Shown piece after piece: positions 35,276 through 45,428 of a stretch of 64,000 bases of DNA (position 1 is the stretch's first letter; each line of letters starts with the position of its first letter). Location of the stretch: positions 9,259,501-9,323,500 of the forward strand of contig JAWNZC010000351.1 in the NCBI GenBank assembly GCA_035771165.1, written 5' to 3'. Origin of the DNA: Paragorgia papillata (taxonomy: Eukaryota > Cnidaria > Anthozoa > Scleralcyonacea > Coralliidae). A model generated the notes under the pieces. The model made no database searches, was not told where the DNA came from, and saw nothing but the letters and a program-made list of their open reading frames with translations. A program made the position numbers and the translations under genes.

Positions 35276-35327
35276 TCATGTTAGACCAATGACATGAAGT
35301 ATTCGCTATTGAAACACTAAATGGCCG

Positions 35328-36889
35328 ATGGCAAGTCGACGTGGAAGAGTTTTTCGTGAGAGAAATGAGCGTGGGTTTTCTCTTTTTATTCAAAATTTAA
35401 AGGGCGTCATCAGCTTATTCTTGTTTAACAATGATACTCAGCTAAGAACGGAGTCTTTAATCGAGGCAAGACAACGATTACTAGATGCATCAGGGACTTT
35501 GTCGTTCTTGGTTAATGACTTGGCTTCTGGTGCACCCAATCCTACTGGAATACCAACGCATGCTATCCAGGAACCGCTGCAAGTTCTGAGGAATTCTTTG
35601 ACGCAACTGATTAACATAGTTTCTTCTTTGGTCGAAAATAGCCCTGATTCTGACTATTTTGACAACCTTGATGTCGCTTACGCTGCGCCGACCGTGATAC
35701 AGCAAGGTCAAGGACCAGGCCGTAAACGATTTGACATATCGAAAGATCAGCTGGAACACTTAAGGTCTCTGTTTTTCTCGTGGCAAAAAATTGCTAGTCT
35801 CCTTCATGTGAGCATTTCCACCCTGCAACGTCGAAGAAAAGAGTTTAATCTCACTGATGAATTTGAGAACTATTCAGATATATCGGACAATGAATTAGAC
35901 CAAATTTATGCAAGCATTGTCGGACGTCCAAACGAAGGGCCATCCACACCGAATATAGGAAGAAGAAGACTCATTGGGGCCTTGAGAAGTAGGGGCTTGC
36001 GTGTGCAAAGGTGGAGAATTAGTGACTGTCTGCATCGTGTGGACCCAGTTGGAACTGCTTTGCGCTGGCGAATGGCTATACACCGCAGGAAATATTTTGT
36101 TCCAATGCCAAATAGCCTGTGGCATATAGACTCTGGGCATAAATTGGTCAGATATAAACTAGTTACTCATGTGTGCGTTGATGGAAAGACCAGGGCAATG
36201 TTGTATGTCTCCTGCTGTAACAACAACAAGGCTGATACTGTACTTGGCTTATTTAAACATGCTGTTCAGAAATGGGGACTACCATCACGTGTTCGATGTG
36301 ACCATGGTATGGAGAACTATTATGTTGGGGCATATATGATAGAGCAACGGGGTGCAGAAAGGGGAAGTATTATCACTGGATCATCAGTCCATAATTCAAG
36401 AGTCGAGAGGTCTCATCGTGATATATATTCAGGAGTGCTAGTTTTTTATGCACGCATATTTGAAGAACTAGAAGATGATGGTGTCCTGGATGTTTTGGAT
36501 GATGTCCACATGTACAGCTTACATCATGTTTACATTCCTCGCATAATAACTCGTTAGAGGAATTTGTGAATCAAATTAATAATCGTCCAGTTTCCACTGA
36601 ACGAAACCAATCCCCATTGCAAATGTGGGAAAAGGGAATGTTAGAGAACATTCACTCTGGACATACTGCCCTCTCACCAGCAGAAATCGAGGACTTGGGA
36701 GTGGATCCAAATGGTGTATTAACAATTGAGGAGGAGGATTATCAAGTCAATGTGTCACCTCCATCAGTTGAATTGTCTGGTGAAGAAATCCAGCAGCTCC
36801 CTGACCCTGTCTTAAATGATGAAAATCGTGGTAAAACTATCTTTTGTCAAACAGTTGATATGATTGATGGATTTTTGAACTCTGTATAA
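35328..36889 (+). pseudogene. Integrase-type (rve/DDE) transposase, single frameshift
   Basis: The first 409 codons hold an N-terminal helical region, a helix-turn-helix at about residues 145-172 (SWQKIASLLHVSISTLQRRR), and an rve-type catalytic core. Catalytic acidic residues are D268 (WHIDSGHK), D325 (RCDHGMEN) and E360 (NSRVERSHRD), with 34 residues between the second D and the E, the spacing of the retroviral integrase/IS3 class. At ~36545 one A seems missing from an ataaataac-type word. The frame then stops at TAG 36555-36557, while the next frame continues without a break (EFVNQINNRPVSTERNQSPL) to a TAA at 36887. The intact product would be about 515 residues. The single lesion indicates recent decay. 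Confidence 0.9.
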
Positions 36890-38959
36890 CAGACAGCAAA
36901 AAATTAAACTGATACTAATAACTGTAAGTTATACTGTACCATAAACAAAATTGTGCAGCAAGTATTACATTATAGATGAGTATAATAATAAACTTTAATG
37001 AGTAACATGTCATGAATATTAATGATGAGACTAGCTTTCTGTAGTCTAATACTGGTACCAGTGTTTTGAATACAGTACTTGCCAACAAAGTCATATGATT
37101 GCAACAGATATGAAAATACCACAATGAGCTGCTTATAATATTTGGTGTACACAATCTATAATACTACATGCAGCTGTCAACCTCTGGTTTTGGTGTTCCT
37201 ATGGGGGAGGGAATTAAATGTAAAGAGAACAAAAAGTAAATCTCTCAAGGGTCATGCACAGAGCCACAGAGGGGGGGGGGGGGGGGGGGGGGCTAGGGGG
37301 CAAGTTGCCCAGGCCCCCAACTGGAGAAAGGCCCCCTAAGATTTTTGATATTGATTTTTTGACATAAGAAATAAGCCCAGAAAGCGTAAAGATCAGTAAC
37401 ACTAATTTCATTTTTAGCCAACCCAGGGGACCAATTGAGACCTTATGATGTGTGCATCGACCCATGCATGTAATGTCATCAGGTGCTTAAATCAATAATT
37501 TGCCCTGGACCCCACAATTTCTCTCAGTGGCCCTGGTCATACATGGAGAGAAGAACATTCCCAGCATTGAAAACTAGCACAGAACTAGAGTGGTTGTTAT
37601 GGCAAAAAGTGGCTGATTAATGAAAATTCTATAACTTAAAAAAAAAAAAGCAAAAAGATGTTTTCAAAAAAACATATTCAAAGTAGTCTATTTATTACCC
37701 ACTCATCCATTAAAGTTTTAATGAAAAAAGGAAATTGGGGCTACCTTTTTCAAAATAAATTAGATTGAAGGGTAATTATCAAACAATTGATAATTGTTGC
37801 TATAGCAACCACTTTAATTTGGTTGCATAACATTCAGTTTTATTCCAAAATATTTATGCACATTGTATCAGGTCTTCCTAGATGGTCAAAAGATATCCCT
37901 CTGTTATTTTACTGTCTAACACCAGATGATTTTACTCATCAAGTGAAAGCCACTGACCAGGAGGAAAGGGTTATGTTAGAATATGTGCTCTGATATTCCA
38001 ACAAGGTGATTAACACCTGATGAAACATGTGTAGCAGATTTAGCTAAAATAAATTGTATTAGTTATGAGATAAGAACACTCGGAAATGCATGACACGCAT
38101 TCCGATATACATGTAAGTAGCATAACTTTATATCCTGTAGTAATTATACCGGTAGTCCTTTTATGGAAGTCTTAATATAAAATCCTTGTACATATATATG
38201 ATTGAAATATACAAAATAAAGTCAGTTGTGACTCCTGAATAGAAGTTGTGTATTGCGCTTCGTATCAAGAAAGAGCGATGGCAACAGCACAAAACCCAAC
38301 AGGTTAAACTTGTATTTTCCACTTTTCAAGAAACTGTATGGTGCCACCTTAATAGAACATAAGAAAAACAAAGCACAGTAGCAATTCTGTAATGAAAATG
38401 ATTGCCTCAGGAAAGATTGGACTTCACCTCAGGGCTCAGCCTCACAAGCACAGTATAATTATAAACATCACCATTAATTTTACAAACTTTCCAAAAATAG
38501 AACAATGTTTAACCATTAAATGATTAATATAAAGGAATTTAAGGAATAGGCAGGCTGCCACCCATTCTGCAGAATAAAACCATCTGGCCAAGAAATTTTT
38601 CTCACTTTAATATTTTTAATTCAACATTTTATACAATGAATATACTCAACATGCACCAACTTGTTATCATGTTTATATAATTAGAATTACTTTATATAAG
38701 TACACAAGTTATGAATTCTTACTAACATCTTAGAATCATTGTCAAAATGGCAGAGTTCACCTGTAACACTTATCACAACTCATGTGTTTAAAGATGTTTT
38801 CAAAGCAATTAAATTACAATTTTAACAGGAACTATATATAAAAATACCATGAATGTAAACGTAATATCCATAACAAAAATGTATCTACCAAGATCATAAA
38901 TATGATACACTGTAGTAATAAAGTGTCAACAGACAACAGTAATAACAGTAATTGTAACA
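36890..38959. other. Non-coding spacer between convergent transposon genes
   Basis: About 2 kb without a supported gene. It holds a 27-bp poly-G tract (37266-37292) with hAT-like debris, and a TTAA-MITE core in reverse orientation at ~37901-37945 (ctaacaccagatgattttac). Confidence 0.55.
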
Positions 38960-40951
38960 TTAATCCTTACCAAAGTATGACTGTGAGAATGCTAGGTCAT
39001 ATAAAGCAAACAACCTTTCTTGTGTGGGCAATGGAAACTGATTGGTGGCTCTCGGTAGCTCTAACAGATTCCCACAAGTGTGAGCTAAAGGCACAAACCC
39101 TGGGACAACAGATTCTTCTTTTTCACTTGAATTTGCTACTTTAGTTTCAGAGGGCAGGATGAAATGAATGGAAGGAGCCATGCAAAACCCAAGCACTGGT
39201 TCTTCTGAGGCACCTGTTACAAATTCAAGAATGTTGTCTAACACTATGCACTTCTGTCCACATGATCTTCTGCCTCCTCCAACTTCCCTTACATAGGTAA
39301 CAAACTTGTGATAGGTTTCTTTCTCTTGCTTTTGGGCATTGCTTCCTTCCTCGGAAAACTTTGGCTTCAGGATTTGTAAAAGCTTCTGCACATTGACCTT
39401 TTTTTGGGCATTTGGTCTCAAGACATGGACCAGCATAGGTAGTTGCTGGAGGGCAGAGAGTATACCCAGTACTTGCAGACCTCGGCATAATTCAGTAATA
39501 CAGGGATTACATGTAGGACTCTTGGTTGTAGAAATTACCTCTTCTAAAATATCTTCTCCAAGAAAAGCTGGCATCTGGCCATTCTGTAGCATGGCTATGG
39601 CAATCATTATGCCAACATGGAAATAATCATTGGCAAGAAATGACCGCAATCCATTGTCAAAATACTTTTCCTTGATTGCTTGATTCATAAGCCGGATCCA
39701 TTCTTTGCGAGGGCCACCCAAATCTACTGATTCTTCTCCCATGAAGTCTACCTGGAATGTCTTCGTAAAGTCATCAATAAATTGAAACTCACTGAATGTT
39801 GTTTCCATAATGTTATCCCTGTCCACAGTAATGCAATTTGTGTCTCCATCAATGGTTTCCTCATGACTAGCGACATCAAGCATTCTTCCAGAGACAATTT
39901 CCTGTTGCAGAAACCTTATGACTTCAATTGGATGGATTAGATTCAAACGTTTTGCAGTATTGATTATTGACTGAATGTCAATAAGGCACTTTAACTGGGT
40001 GGGGTTTGAGGAAGGTACATCAGACACAGGCAACTCATGAGTAGATTCTGCAGGGATACCATCATCAACATTAGGGATAGTTCCTGAGCTAGTTCCTGAA
40101 CTGAGTAGAGTGAGAGATGATGGTTCAGCAGGGACTGTGAAGTCACAGTTTATATCATTGGTACTGTTGGTAAGATCTACAACTTCACTGGTATTTACAT
40201 TGGTAACTAGAACCACTGGAGGCATAGTAGATGTTGGTAAAATAAAAATATCAGTATGTTCTGACACCTGGCTGAGGTCATCTTCTGGAAACATGTCATC
40301 AGCAGGTTCACGTTTGGGTTCATACAACGGCCGCAAATATATGCAGCCAGAAGGTGCAATAGACTTAAGCAAAAGTTTGGCATCTATCTTCTTACCGGTT
40401 GGGATGTTCGGTCGTAATAATGTACCAGAGGAGTTTTTCATAATTTCAAAGCCGACTCCTTCTAAAGAACCACGAAGCAAGGTTGCTAATTCTTTTTCCA
40501 ACAGTTGGGCATCCCAATACCGATTTATATCAAATCCGGTAATGACTCTTCCATTTTTCTCCAGTTCGACTTTTTCAGTTTTCGTAGGTATTCGGTCACT
40601 CGCCATTTTAACCACGACAACATCTCGTGTTACGGTGTCAGGTGCCAATGGTCGACCAGCCGATCGTGAACGTCTGGTATTGTTCTGCGGAGCTGGATAG
40701 GGCCGCACTCGTGTACTTGTTGAAGTTGGTTGGTATCGCCCAGTAGTTGATCTTGATCTTTGTGCAGCAGCAGCAGCAGTAGGAAATCTTCTCTGCAATT
40801 CATTTAAACTAGAATTACCACTAGCAGGTACCGGAGAAACGTTAGCCCGTGGATTGTCGATCACCTTGGTAATTTCGTTGATACTATTGATTGCATTTTG
40901 TGCAATCTTTCTTAGCTCTTCTTTCATCGACGAGTCAATTTGGTCAGCCAT
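38960..40951 (-). CDS. Transposon-encoded HECT-type E3 ubiquitin ligase-like protein (intact, 663 aa)
   Basis: The ORF is uninterrupted, starting MADQIDSSMKEELRK at 40951. It has an N-terminal coil and a basic Ser/Arg-rich linker (residues ~60-105), a conserved middle region (residues ~115-215) and an acidic linker. The HECT-like C-terminus covers about 394-663. It begins FQVDFMGEESVDLGGPRKEW (the VxFxGExGxDxGGxxREF signature of HECT N-lobes) and ends with EFVTGASEEPVLGF and PLAHTCGNLLELPR. Cys626 sits where HECT ligases have the catalytic cysteine. At ~270 residues the domain is shorter than the usual ~350. The nearest known relatives by motif are G2E3-like proteins that are numerous in cnidarian and fish genomes. 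In HECT enzymes ubiquitin is passed from an E2 to this cysteine. Activity here is inferred. Confidence 0.88.
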   Translation of the reverse strand: MADQIDSSMKEELRKIAQNAINSINEITKVIDNPRANVSPVPASGNSSLNELQRRFPTAAAAAQRSRSTTGRYQPTSTSTRVRPYPAPQNNTRRSRSAGRPLAPDTVTRDVVVVKMASDRIPTKTEKVELEKNGRVITGFDINRYWDAQLLEKELATLLRGSLEGVGFEIMKNSSGTLLRPNIPTGKKIDAKLLLKSIAPSGCIYLRPLYEPKREPADDMFPEDDLSQVSEHTDIFILPTSTMPPVVLVTNVNTSEVVDLTNSTNDINCDFTVPAEPSSLTLLSSGTSSGTIPNVDDGIPAESTHELPVSDVPSSNPTQLKCLIDIQSIINTAKRLNLIHPIEVIRFLQQEIVSGRMLDVASHEETIDGDTNCITVDRDNIMETTFSEFQFIDDFTKTFQVDFMGEESVDLGGPRKEWIRLMNQAIKEKYFDNGLRSFLANDYFHVGIMIAIAMLQNGQMPAFLGEDILEEVISTTKSPTCNPCITELCRGLQVLGILSALQQLPMLVHVLRPNAQKKVNVQKLLQILKPKFSEEGSNAQKQEKETYHKFVTYVREVGGGRRSCGQKCIVLDNILEFVTGASEEPVLGFCMAPSIHFILPSETKVANSSEKEESVVPGFVPLAHTCGNLLELPRATNQFPLPTQERLFALYDLAFSQSYFGKD

Positions 40952-41022
40952 GTTTTTTTCGGGCGCCCAAAAACGCGGTAAGTAGTAAGTACTTCATGTT
41001 ATGGGATATAATGGATCAAACC

Positions 41023-41473
41023 TAATCCTAGTACCGCAAAGTATTCTGGGATATGGCAGATAATTCCGAAACACCATAATATTAATTCTGACAGATAATA
41101 TTAATTCTGACAGATAATATTAATTCTGACACGTAATATTAATTCTGACAGATAATATTAATTCTGACAGATAATATTAATTCTGACACGTAATATTAAT
41201 TCTGACAGATAATATTAATTCTGACAGATAATATTAATTCTGACAGATAATATTAATTCTGACACGTAATATTAATTAAAATACATAATATTAATTAGAG
41301 TTGATAAAAATAATTATAATACATCACAAAATATTTTCGAGCTGATAAAAATAATTGTGATATATCACAAAAATAATTGCTAATTTATTAAATATTAAAT
41401 GTCACAACCTAAAAAATAATTGTTTGTTCAACAAAAATAATTAAAGTAATTTTGACCAGAACGGGCCTTCATA
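41023..41473 (-). repeat. Right TIR with subterminal 19-bp tandem repeats
   Basis: Inverse partner of 34926-35275. It has more copies of the 19-bp unit than the left arm (about ten), so the arrays expand or contract independently. Confidence 0.88.
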
Positions 41474-41474
41474 G

Positions 41475-41768
41475 TCAGCAGTTCCAGGGCGAAATATTTG
41501 TCTCAATGGATAAAGAAACAACAGTTGGTAAGTTGTTCAACGACAACAATTCTTCACGTGGGATGAGACCATTGTTGTAGGCATTCAGGTACATCGTGTC
41601 TCCTTCAACTAAGACATGGTCGATGATTGTCGAGTCCCATTCATCGAGTGAAATAGCTTGTGCTGTCAACAGCGCTGATAAACTCATGAAAGAGCACTGC
41701 TTTCCTCGAGAATCGCCACTGAAACGTTCATGGCCTTGATGAATACTTCCCCGTGAAAGTAAAGACAT
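41475..41768 (-). CDS. Fragment resembling a C76/herpes-tegument-type cysteine protease
   Basis: The minus-strand frame begins MSLLSRGSIHQGHERF and continues GKQCSFMSLSALL, then IIDHVLVEGDTMYLN. The pattern HQG.xRF...GxQC...L.AL...D.vL.xGD.lY recalls the N-terminal DUB/peptidase region related to C76 (herpesvirus tegument protease) found in some cnidarian mobile elements. The cysteine in GKQC would be catalytic. The frame stops at the boundary of the HECT/integrase transposon, and the other side (left of 34920) shows no continuing frame. It is probably a remnant or a gene cut by the insertion. Confidence 0.4.
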   Translation of the reverse strand: MSLLSRGSIHQGHERFSGDSRGKQCSFMSLSALLTAQAISLDEWDSTIIDHVLVEGDTMYLNAYNNGLIPREELLSLNNLPTVVSLSIETNISPWNC

Positions 41769-42654
41769 AGTTTATGAATTGTTCTTACCGTGAATTTCCT
41801 GACAAAGAACTGCATGTCGGCAGTTGTTTACTCTCGAACGATAAACTTTGGACTTTTGAATATCACGTGAACGTCATCTCGATTTATGTAACAAAAAAAT
41901 AAATGAGTTATTTACCGTTTTGGTCGGTCCGTACAGAAAAATATTTGCCCTCGATCTCAAAAATGTCCCTCGGCCTCCGGCCTCGGGCCTTTTTTAAGAC
42001 CTTGGGCAAATATTTTTCTATACGGACCTCCCAGCCGGTAAATAACATATATATTTCTTATTGGTTGTTTAAAAACCAGAAACCAATCAAATTCCAAATA
42101 GGAAGTTAGCAATAATTTTTATCAAATGAATTGGTCAAACATAGCAAATGAATTGCAAAAGTATTTTAGGAACGCTTCTATTGCCACGACAGTAAAGCTA
42201 TTTTGAAAGTAATTTTTTGCTATCCTTCGTCAAAGAAGAGGGATAATTGCTGTTTTCGTTAAAAATAGGGTAATTCGATCAACTCGTGTTCGCAAGAAAA
42301 GCTTTGAAATGAATATGTAAAGCACATTTTGGGAACATAAAAGTATGAATTAAATATCTGAACTTGCTTTGAGGTAAAAGAAAACGTTTAATCGAACAGA
42401 AAGGACTCGAGGAGTTGAAATAAATTTTCTTTTAATAATATCATCTTGTAAAATGCCGTACTTCCGCTGCCGCTCCGATTACGAACATTTTCAGTTCAAC
42501 GAAAAACACCAACTGCAAGTCGAACGTTAACAGCAAATCGCTGGATCGACAAGCTCGGAAGGCATATTAAAAAAGAAGAAAAGCACAGAGAACTCGCTAT
42601 TAAAATCGTATTTTGACTTTCGCGTAAATAAAATGCCTGTGAAGAAAAAATACG

Positions 42655-42890
42655 CCCGCCGTACCGAAAAAGATGGCGACTTGTACATTTAACCACAATC
42701 CTTTGCGTGCAGTAAATATTGTTTCTTGCTGAATTATTGGAAGATATGGTTTTAAAACGATCAACTTTGGTAGGAATGAAGTTAATCCATCTTAGCATGA
42801 GAAACAATGTTTAGTTGTTATTTGAGCTGATTTGAGGGCGCAAAGCATTGTGGTTAAATGTACCCACCATCTTTTTCGGTACCGTCAAAT
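42655..42890. repeat. Fold-back element with ~50-bp arms
   Basis: The arms cgtaccgaaaaagatggcga and tcgccatctttttcggtacg (each continuing through acatttaaccacaat and tttgcg, with a few mismatches) sit at 42658-42710 and 42840-42888. Confidence 0.85.
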
Positions 42891-42912
42891 AACGCACACA
42901 AATTGCCGAAAC

Positions 42913-43079
42913 CTAGGGGGCTTTCCATTTACACGGTTAGACCGGTCAGTCCAGTTAAATGGAACACGATTCGTTTGAGACCTGGGATGGTCAGACTGGA
43001 AAATTTGGTCCTAATCAAAAGCAAGTCCATTCTGGCCGGACTGATCGGTCTAACCTTGTCAATTGGAAAGCGCCCCTAG
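42913..43079. mobile_element. MITE with ~45-bp TIRs (167 bp)
   Basis: The left end ctaggggggctttccattta and the right end, reverse complement ctaggggcgctttccaattg, extend to ggttagaccggtcagtccag. No duplication flanking it is obvious beyond 2-3 bp. Confidence 0.85.
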
Positions 43080-43365
43080 ACAGGCTAGACTCGGTCCACT
43101 ACAGAATAAGATAGCCCGATCGAGTAATAAACAGAATAACAATAATCTCTTTACATCCTGCATGCTAACAGTGAAATTTTCTAACTTTCACTTTCGAGAT
43201 AACGATGTAAACAAACTTATTAAAAAATACAAAAACAAAAACCGCCGCCCGCACGAGTTTTTTTTGCTTACCGGGGAATTTTTTTTAAATGACCTACTGA
43301 TCCCAAATTCTAAATACGATTAACTTTATTAACTTCTAATTCCAACCTACTTGCTCCCCAACCTC

Positions 43366-43800
43366 GTACCCAGGGCCATTTGTAGGGAACTGGGCCAAGA
43401 TCACCAAGATGTAGCGGCTGGCTTTCAGTCTAGCCAAGATGGCGAATAAAACGAAATGGTGGGAACAAATGGCCCTGGTGGAGGCTTAGCTAGCTCAAAA
43501 TGCGCAGTATATTGCGCATTTTATAAACTAGAACTCAGTTCTTTACACAGTAATTATACCTAATAATTACACCTAATTATTGCATGGTTTAAAATATAAT
43601 TTCCCGTGCCATGTGCAGGAACAACCGACAAGATCAAAATACAATTTAAAAAAAAAATACAAACTCAAACCGTCTGATTTACGCCATAAGCTCTTGACCA
43701 ATCAGAGGCTGAGATAGATAGCCTGGCCTCCACAGGCCCATTAATTTGTTCCCGCCATCTTGGCCCAGTTCCCTACAAATGGCCCTGGGTACGAGGTTGC
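43366..43800. repeat. Large fold-back element (~430 bp)
   Basis: Outer arms aacctcgtacccagggccat (43368 on) and atggccctgggtacgaggtt (ends 43799) pair over about 42 bp without mismatch. An inner pair (ccaagatggcgaat and cccgccatcttgg) indicates nested structure. Confidence 0.85.
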
Positions 43801-44063
43801 TACGCGAGGAGGCCGAGAGAGGTATTCGGATATTCCGTGGATATTCTAACCTATATATAATATATTTTAATAACAGTTGATTTCAATTTCGTAGTTTACT
43901 ACTTGTAGTGGCGTATAGCCGTATACGTATACTACAACCACTGATCTAGTCGACTGCGACGTCAACAGTCTGATTTCAAACAACAAATAAGATGGAAATA
44001 TTAGCGTTGGCATTTGGATAGGAACCTATAAATAGGTAAATATTTCCTGTATGGTTGTGGAAT

Positions 44064-44150
44064 ACCCCCGTGGCGCAATGGATCAGCGCGTTGGACTTCT
44101 ACATCGGAGTAGCAATTCAAAGGTTGTGGGTTCGAGTCCCATCGGGGGTG
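44064..44150 (+). tRNA. trnR-UCU: tRNA-Arg (anticodon UCU), intron-containing
   Basis: The cloverleaf is complete: acceptor stem acccccg/cgggggt with discriminator g, D-arm gcgc-aatggatca-gcgc, anticodon arm ttgga-ctTCTa-a-ttcaa with anticodon TCT at 44098-44100, and T-arm gtggg-ttcgagt-cccat. An intron of about 13 nt (44102-44114, catcggagtagca) follows position 37, as in animal tRNA-Arg-TCT genes. A box tggcgcaatggat and B box ggttcgagtcc are intact. Expected Pol III terminator at the T run 44155-44158. Confidence 0.95.
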
Positions 44151-44154
44151 TTAC

Positions 44155-44159
44155 TTTTT
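44155..44159 (+). terminator. Pol III terminator (T run) of tRNA-Arg
   Basis: A short T run four bases after the mature 3' end of the tRNA-Arg gene, the usual Pol III stop signal. Confidence 0.6.
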
Positions 44160-44407
44160 AACTTTTGCATGAAACTTTTTTCTTTTACGTTATTTCCTAT
44201 TTATTCTTTTTTCTTTTGAAATTTACCAATACAAATATACAATTTCTTATAAAATTAATGTATTTTGTGTTTCAGACACGTTTTTATTTTACTTTTAAGA
44301 CGACAGCTTAACTTCGTTCCCAGGACTCGCCATTGCATGACGATTACACCACCCAAATCCCCATAGCAACAACTTGGCGAAGCTCACTGAAGCTGGAAAT
44401 TAACAAG

Positions 44408-44475
44408 ATGGCCCACAAATACGATCTTTTACTTGTAAATACTGAACGGGAAGGAAGTAAAAAACATAGACCATG
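44408..44475 (+). CDS. FAM47E-like exon 1 (coding start)
   Basis: Starts MAHKYDLLLVNTEREGSKKH and ends in phase 2 at ccatg|gtacg. Upstream sequence is open back to 44312 without an ATG. Confidence 0.78.
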
Positions 44476-45390
44476 GTACGTTTGTTATTCTTTATTTTTA
44501 GTCTGTTTTTTTATTGCAAGGATATATATAGCAAATACAATGTTGAATGATTGAAGGCAAGGTACAGTGTATATCATTGTGAAGGCCAAACGTCTACCGC
44601 TGAATGACTGCAGCAGAAGTTGTTCTGTAGAAGTGAGCCATAAATATACTGTATTTTGAAGAAGAATATCCAGTCTGGTTGTAAATACACATCTATCTAT
44701 ATATATACTTAAGTTTGTATTGTATTTCCGTTTGAAGTTTGAACACAATTTATTATAAAGGTACAGGGAAAGGTTAAAAACAAAATACATCAATCCTCAG
44801 AAGTCCAAGCAGTGCTCGGGAACACTTGTTGGTTCTCACTGGACGTTTATCAAAAACGGTTTAGATGATTTTCGTGATGGCATGCCACCTGACGTTGCTG
44901 GTGAAGAAATGATCTTGAGAGTGAGTACAACCATTTATTCTACAGTCCGTTCTGCGCATGTACGAAACTAATGTTTACATCTTTATTTACAAAAAATATA
45001 CTGATACCTTATTCAAGATTGTAAGCTTTTCTTACTTTCTCTTCATTACTTCTACCCAAAACAAAACATTTTCAGAAGAAATAGAAAAAATCCGAAGAGA
45101 TATTCCTCACCAAATCACTTGGTTTTCTGCCATGTTGCTCCGTTGGTTTACTTTGAGCTGAGTACTTCATGTAATTATCTACGAATGTCATGTTTTGGGT
45201 ATATATATATATATATATGAGCACTCTGGGCCCATGCACACTTCACGCTATCTGAATGTACTTCACCGATGCTGTCCCACATGCAGACAACCGCATGTGT
45301 ATAACTAGTAATTGATGAAATTCATTCAGATTGTTCCAAGCTACACTGATGAGCTGTAGTACAGTGAAACAACACCGTGTCTGTAGATTG

Positions 45391-45428
<38 letters not shown>

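Larger units (their letters stand above)
34926..41473. mobile_element. Complete 6.55-kb HECT/integrase DNA transposon
   Basis: The TIRs start TATGAAGGCCCGTTCTGG and end with the complement. The element is bounded by a 6-bp direct repeat, gtcagc, at 34920-34925 and 41474-41479. The long TIRs (about 350 bp left, 450 bp right) carry a 19-bp subterminal tandem repeat (ctgtcagaattaatattat and variants) in inverted array. Two convergent genes are inside: a DDE integrase-type transposase (frameshifted) and a 663-codon HECT-type protein (intact). Both start codons lie just inside their TIRs. It may belong with elements classified as IS3EU, but I cannot confirm that without comparison. Confidence 0.9.

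Noticed and set aside
40110..40700. 196-codon frame on the + strand
   Set aside because: Antisense shadow of the HECT gene.
41475..41479. HECT transposon insertion restoring a host reading frame across the site
   Set aside because: Joining the flanks without the element gives a stop codon at the junction and no continued homology on the left side.
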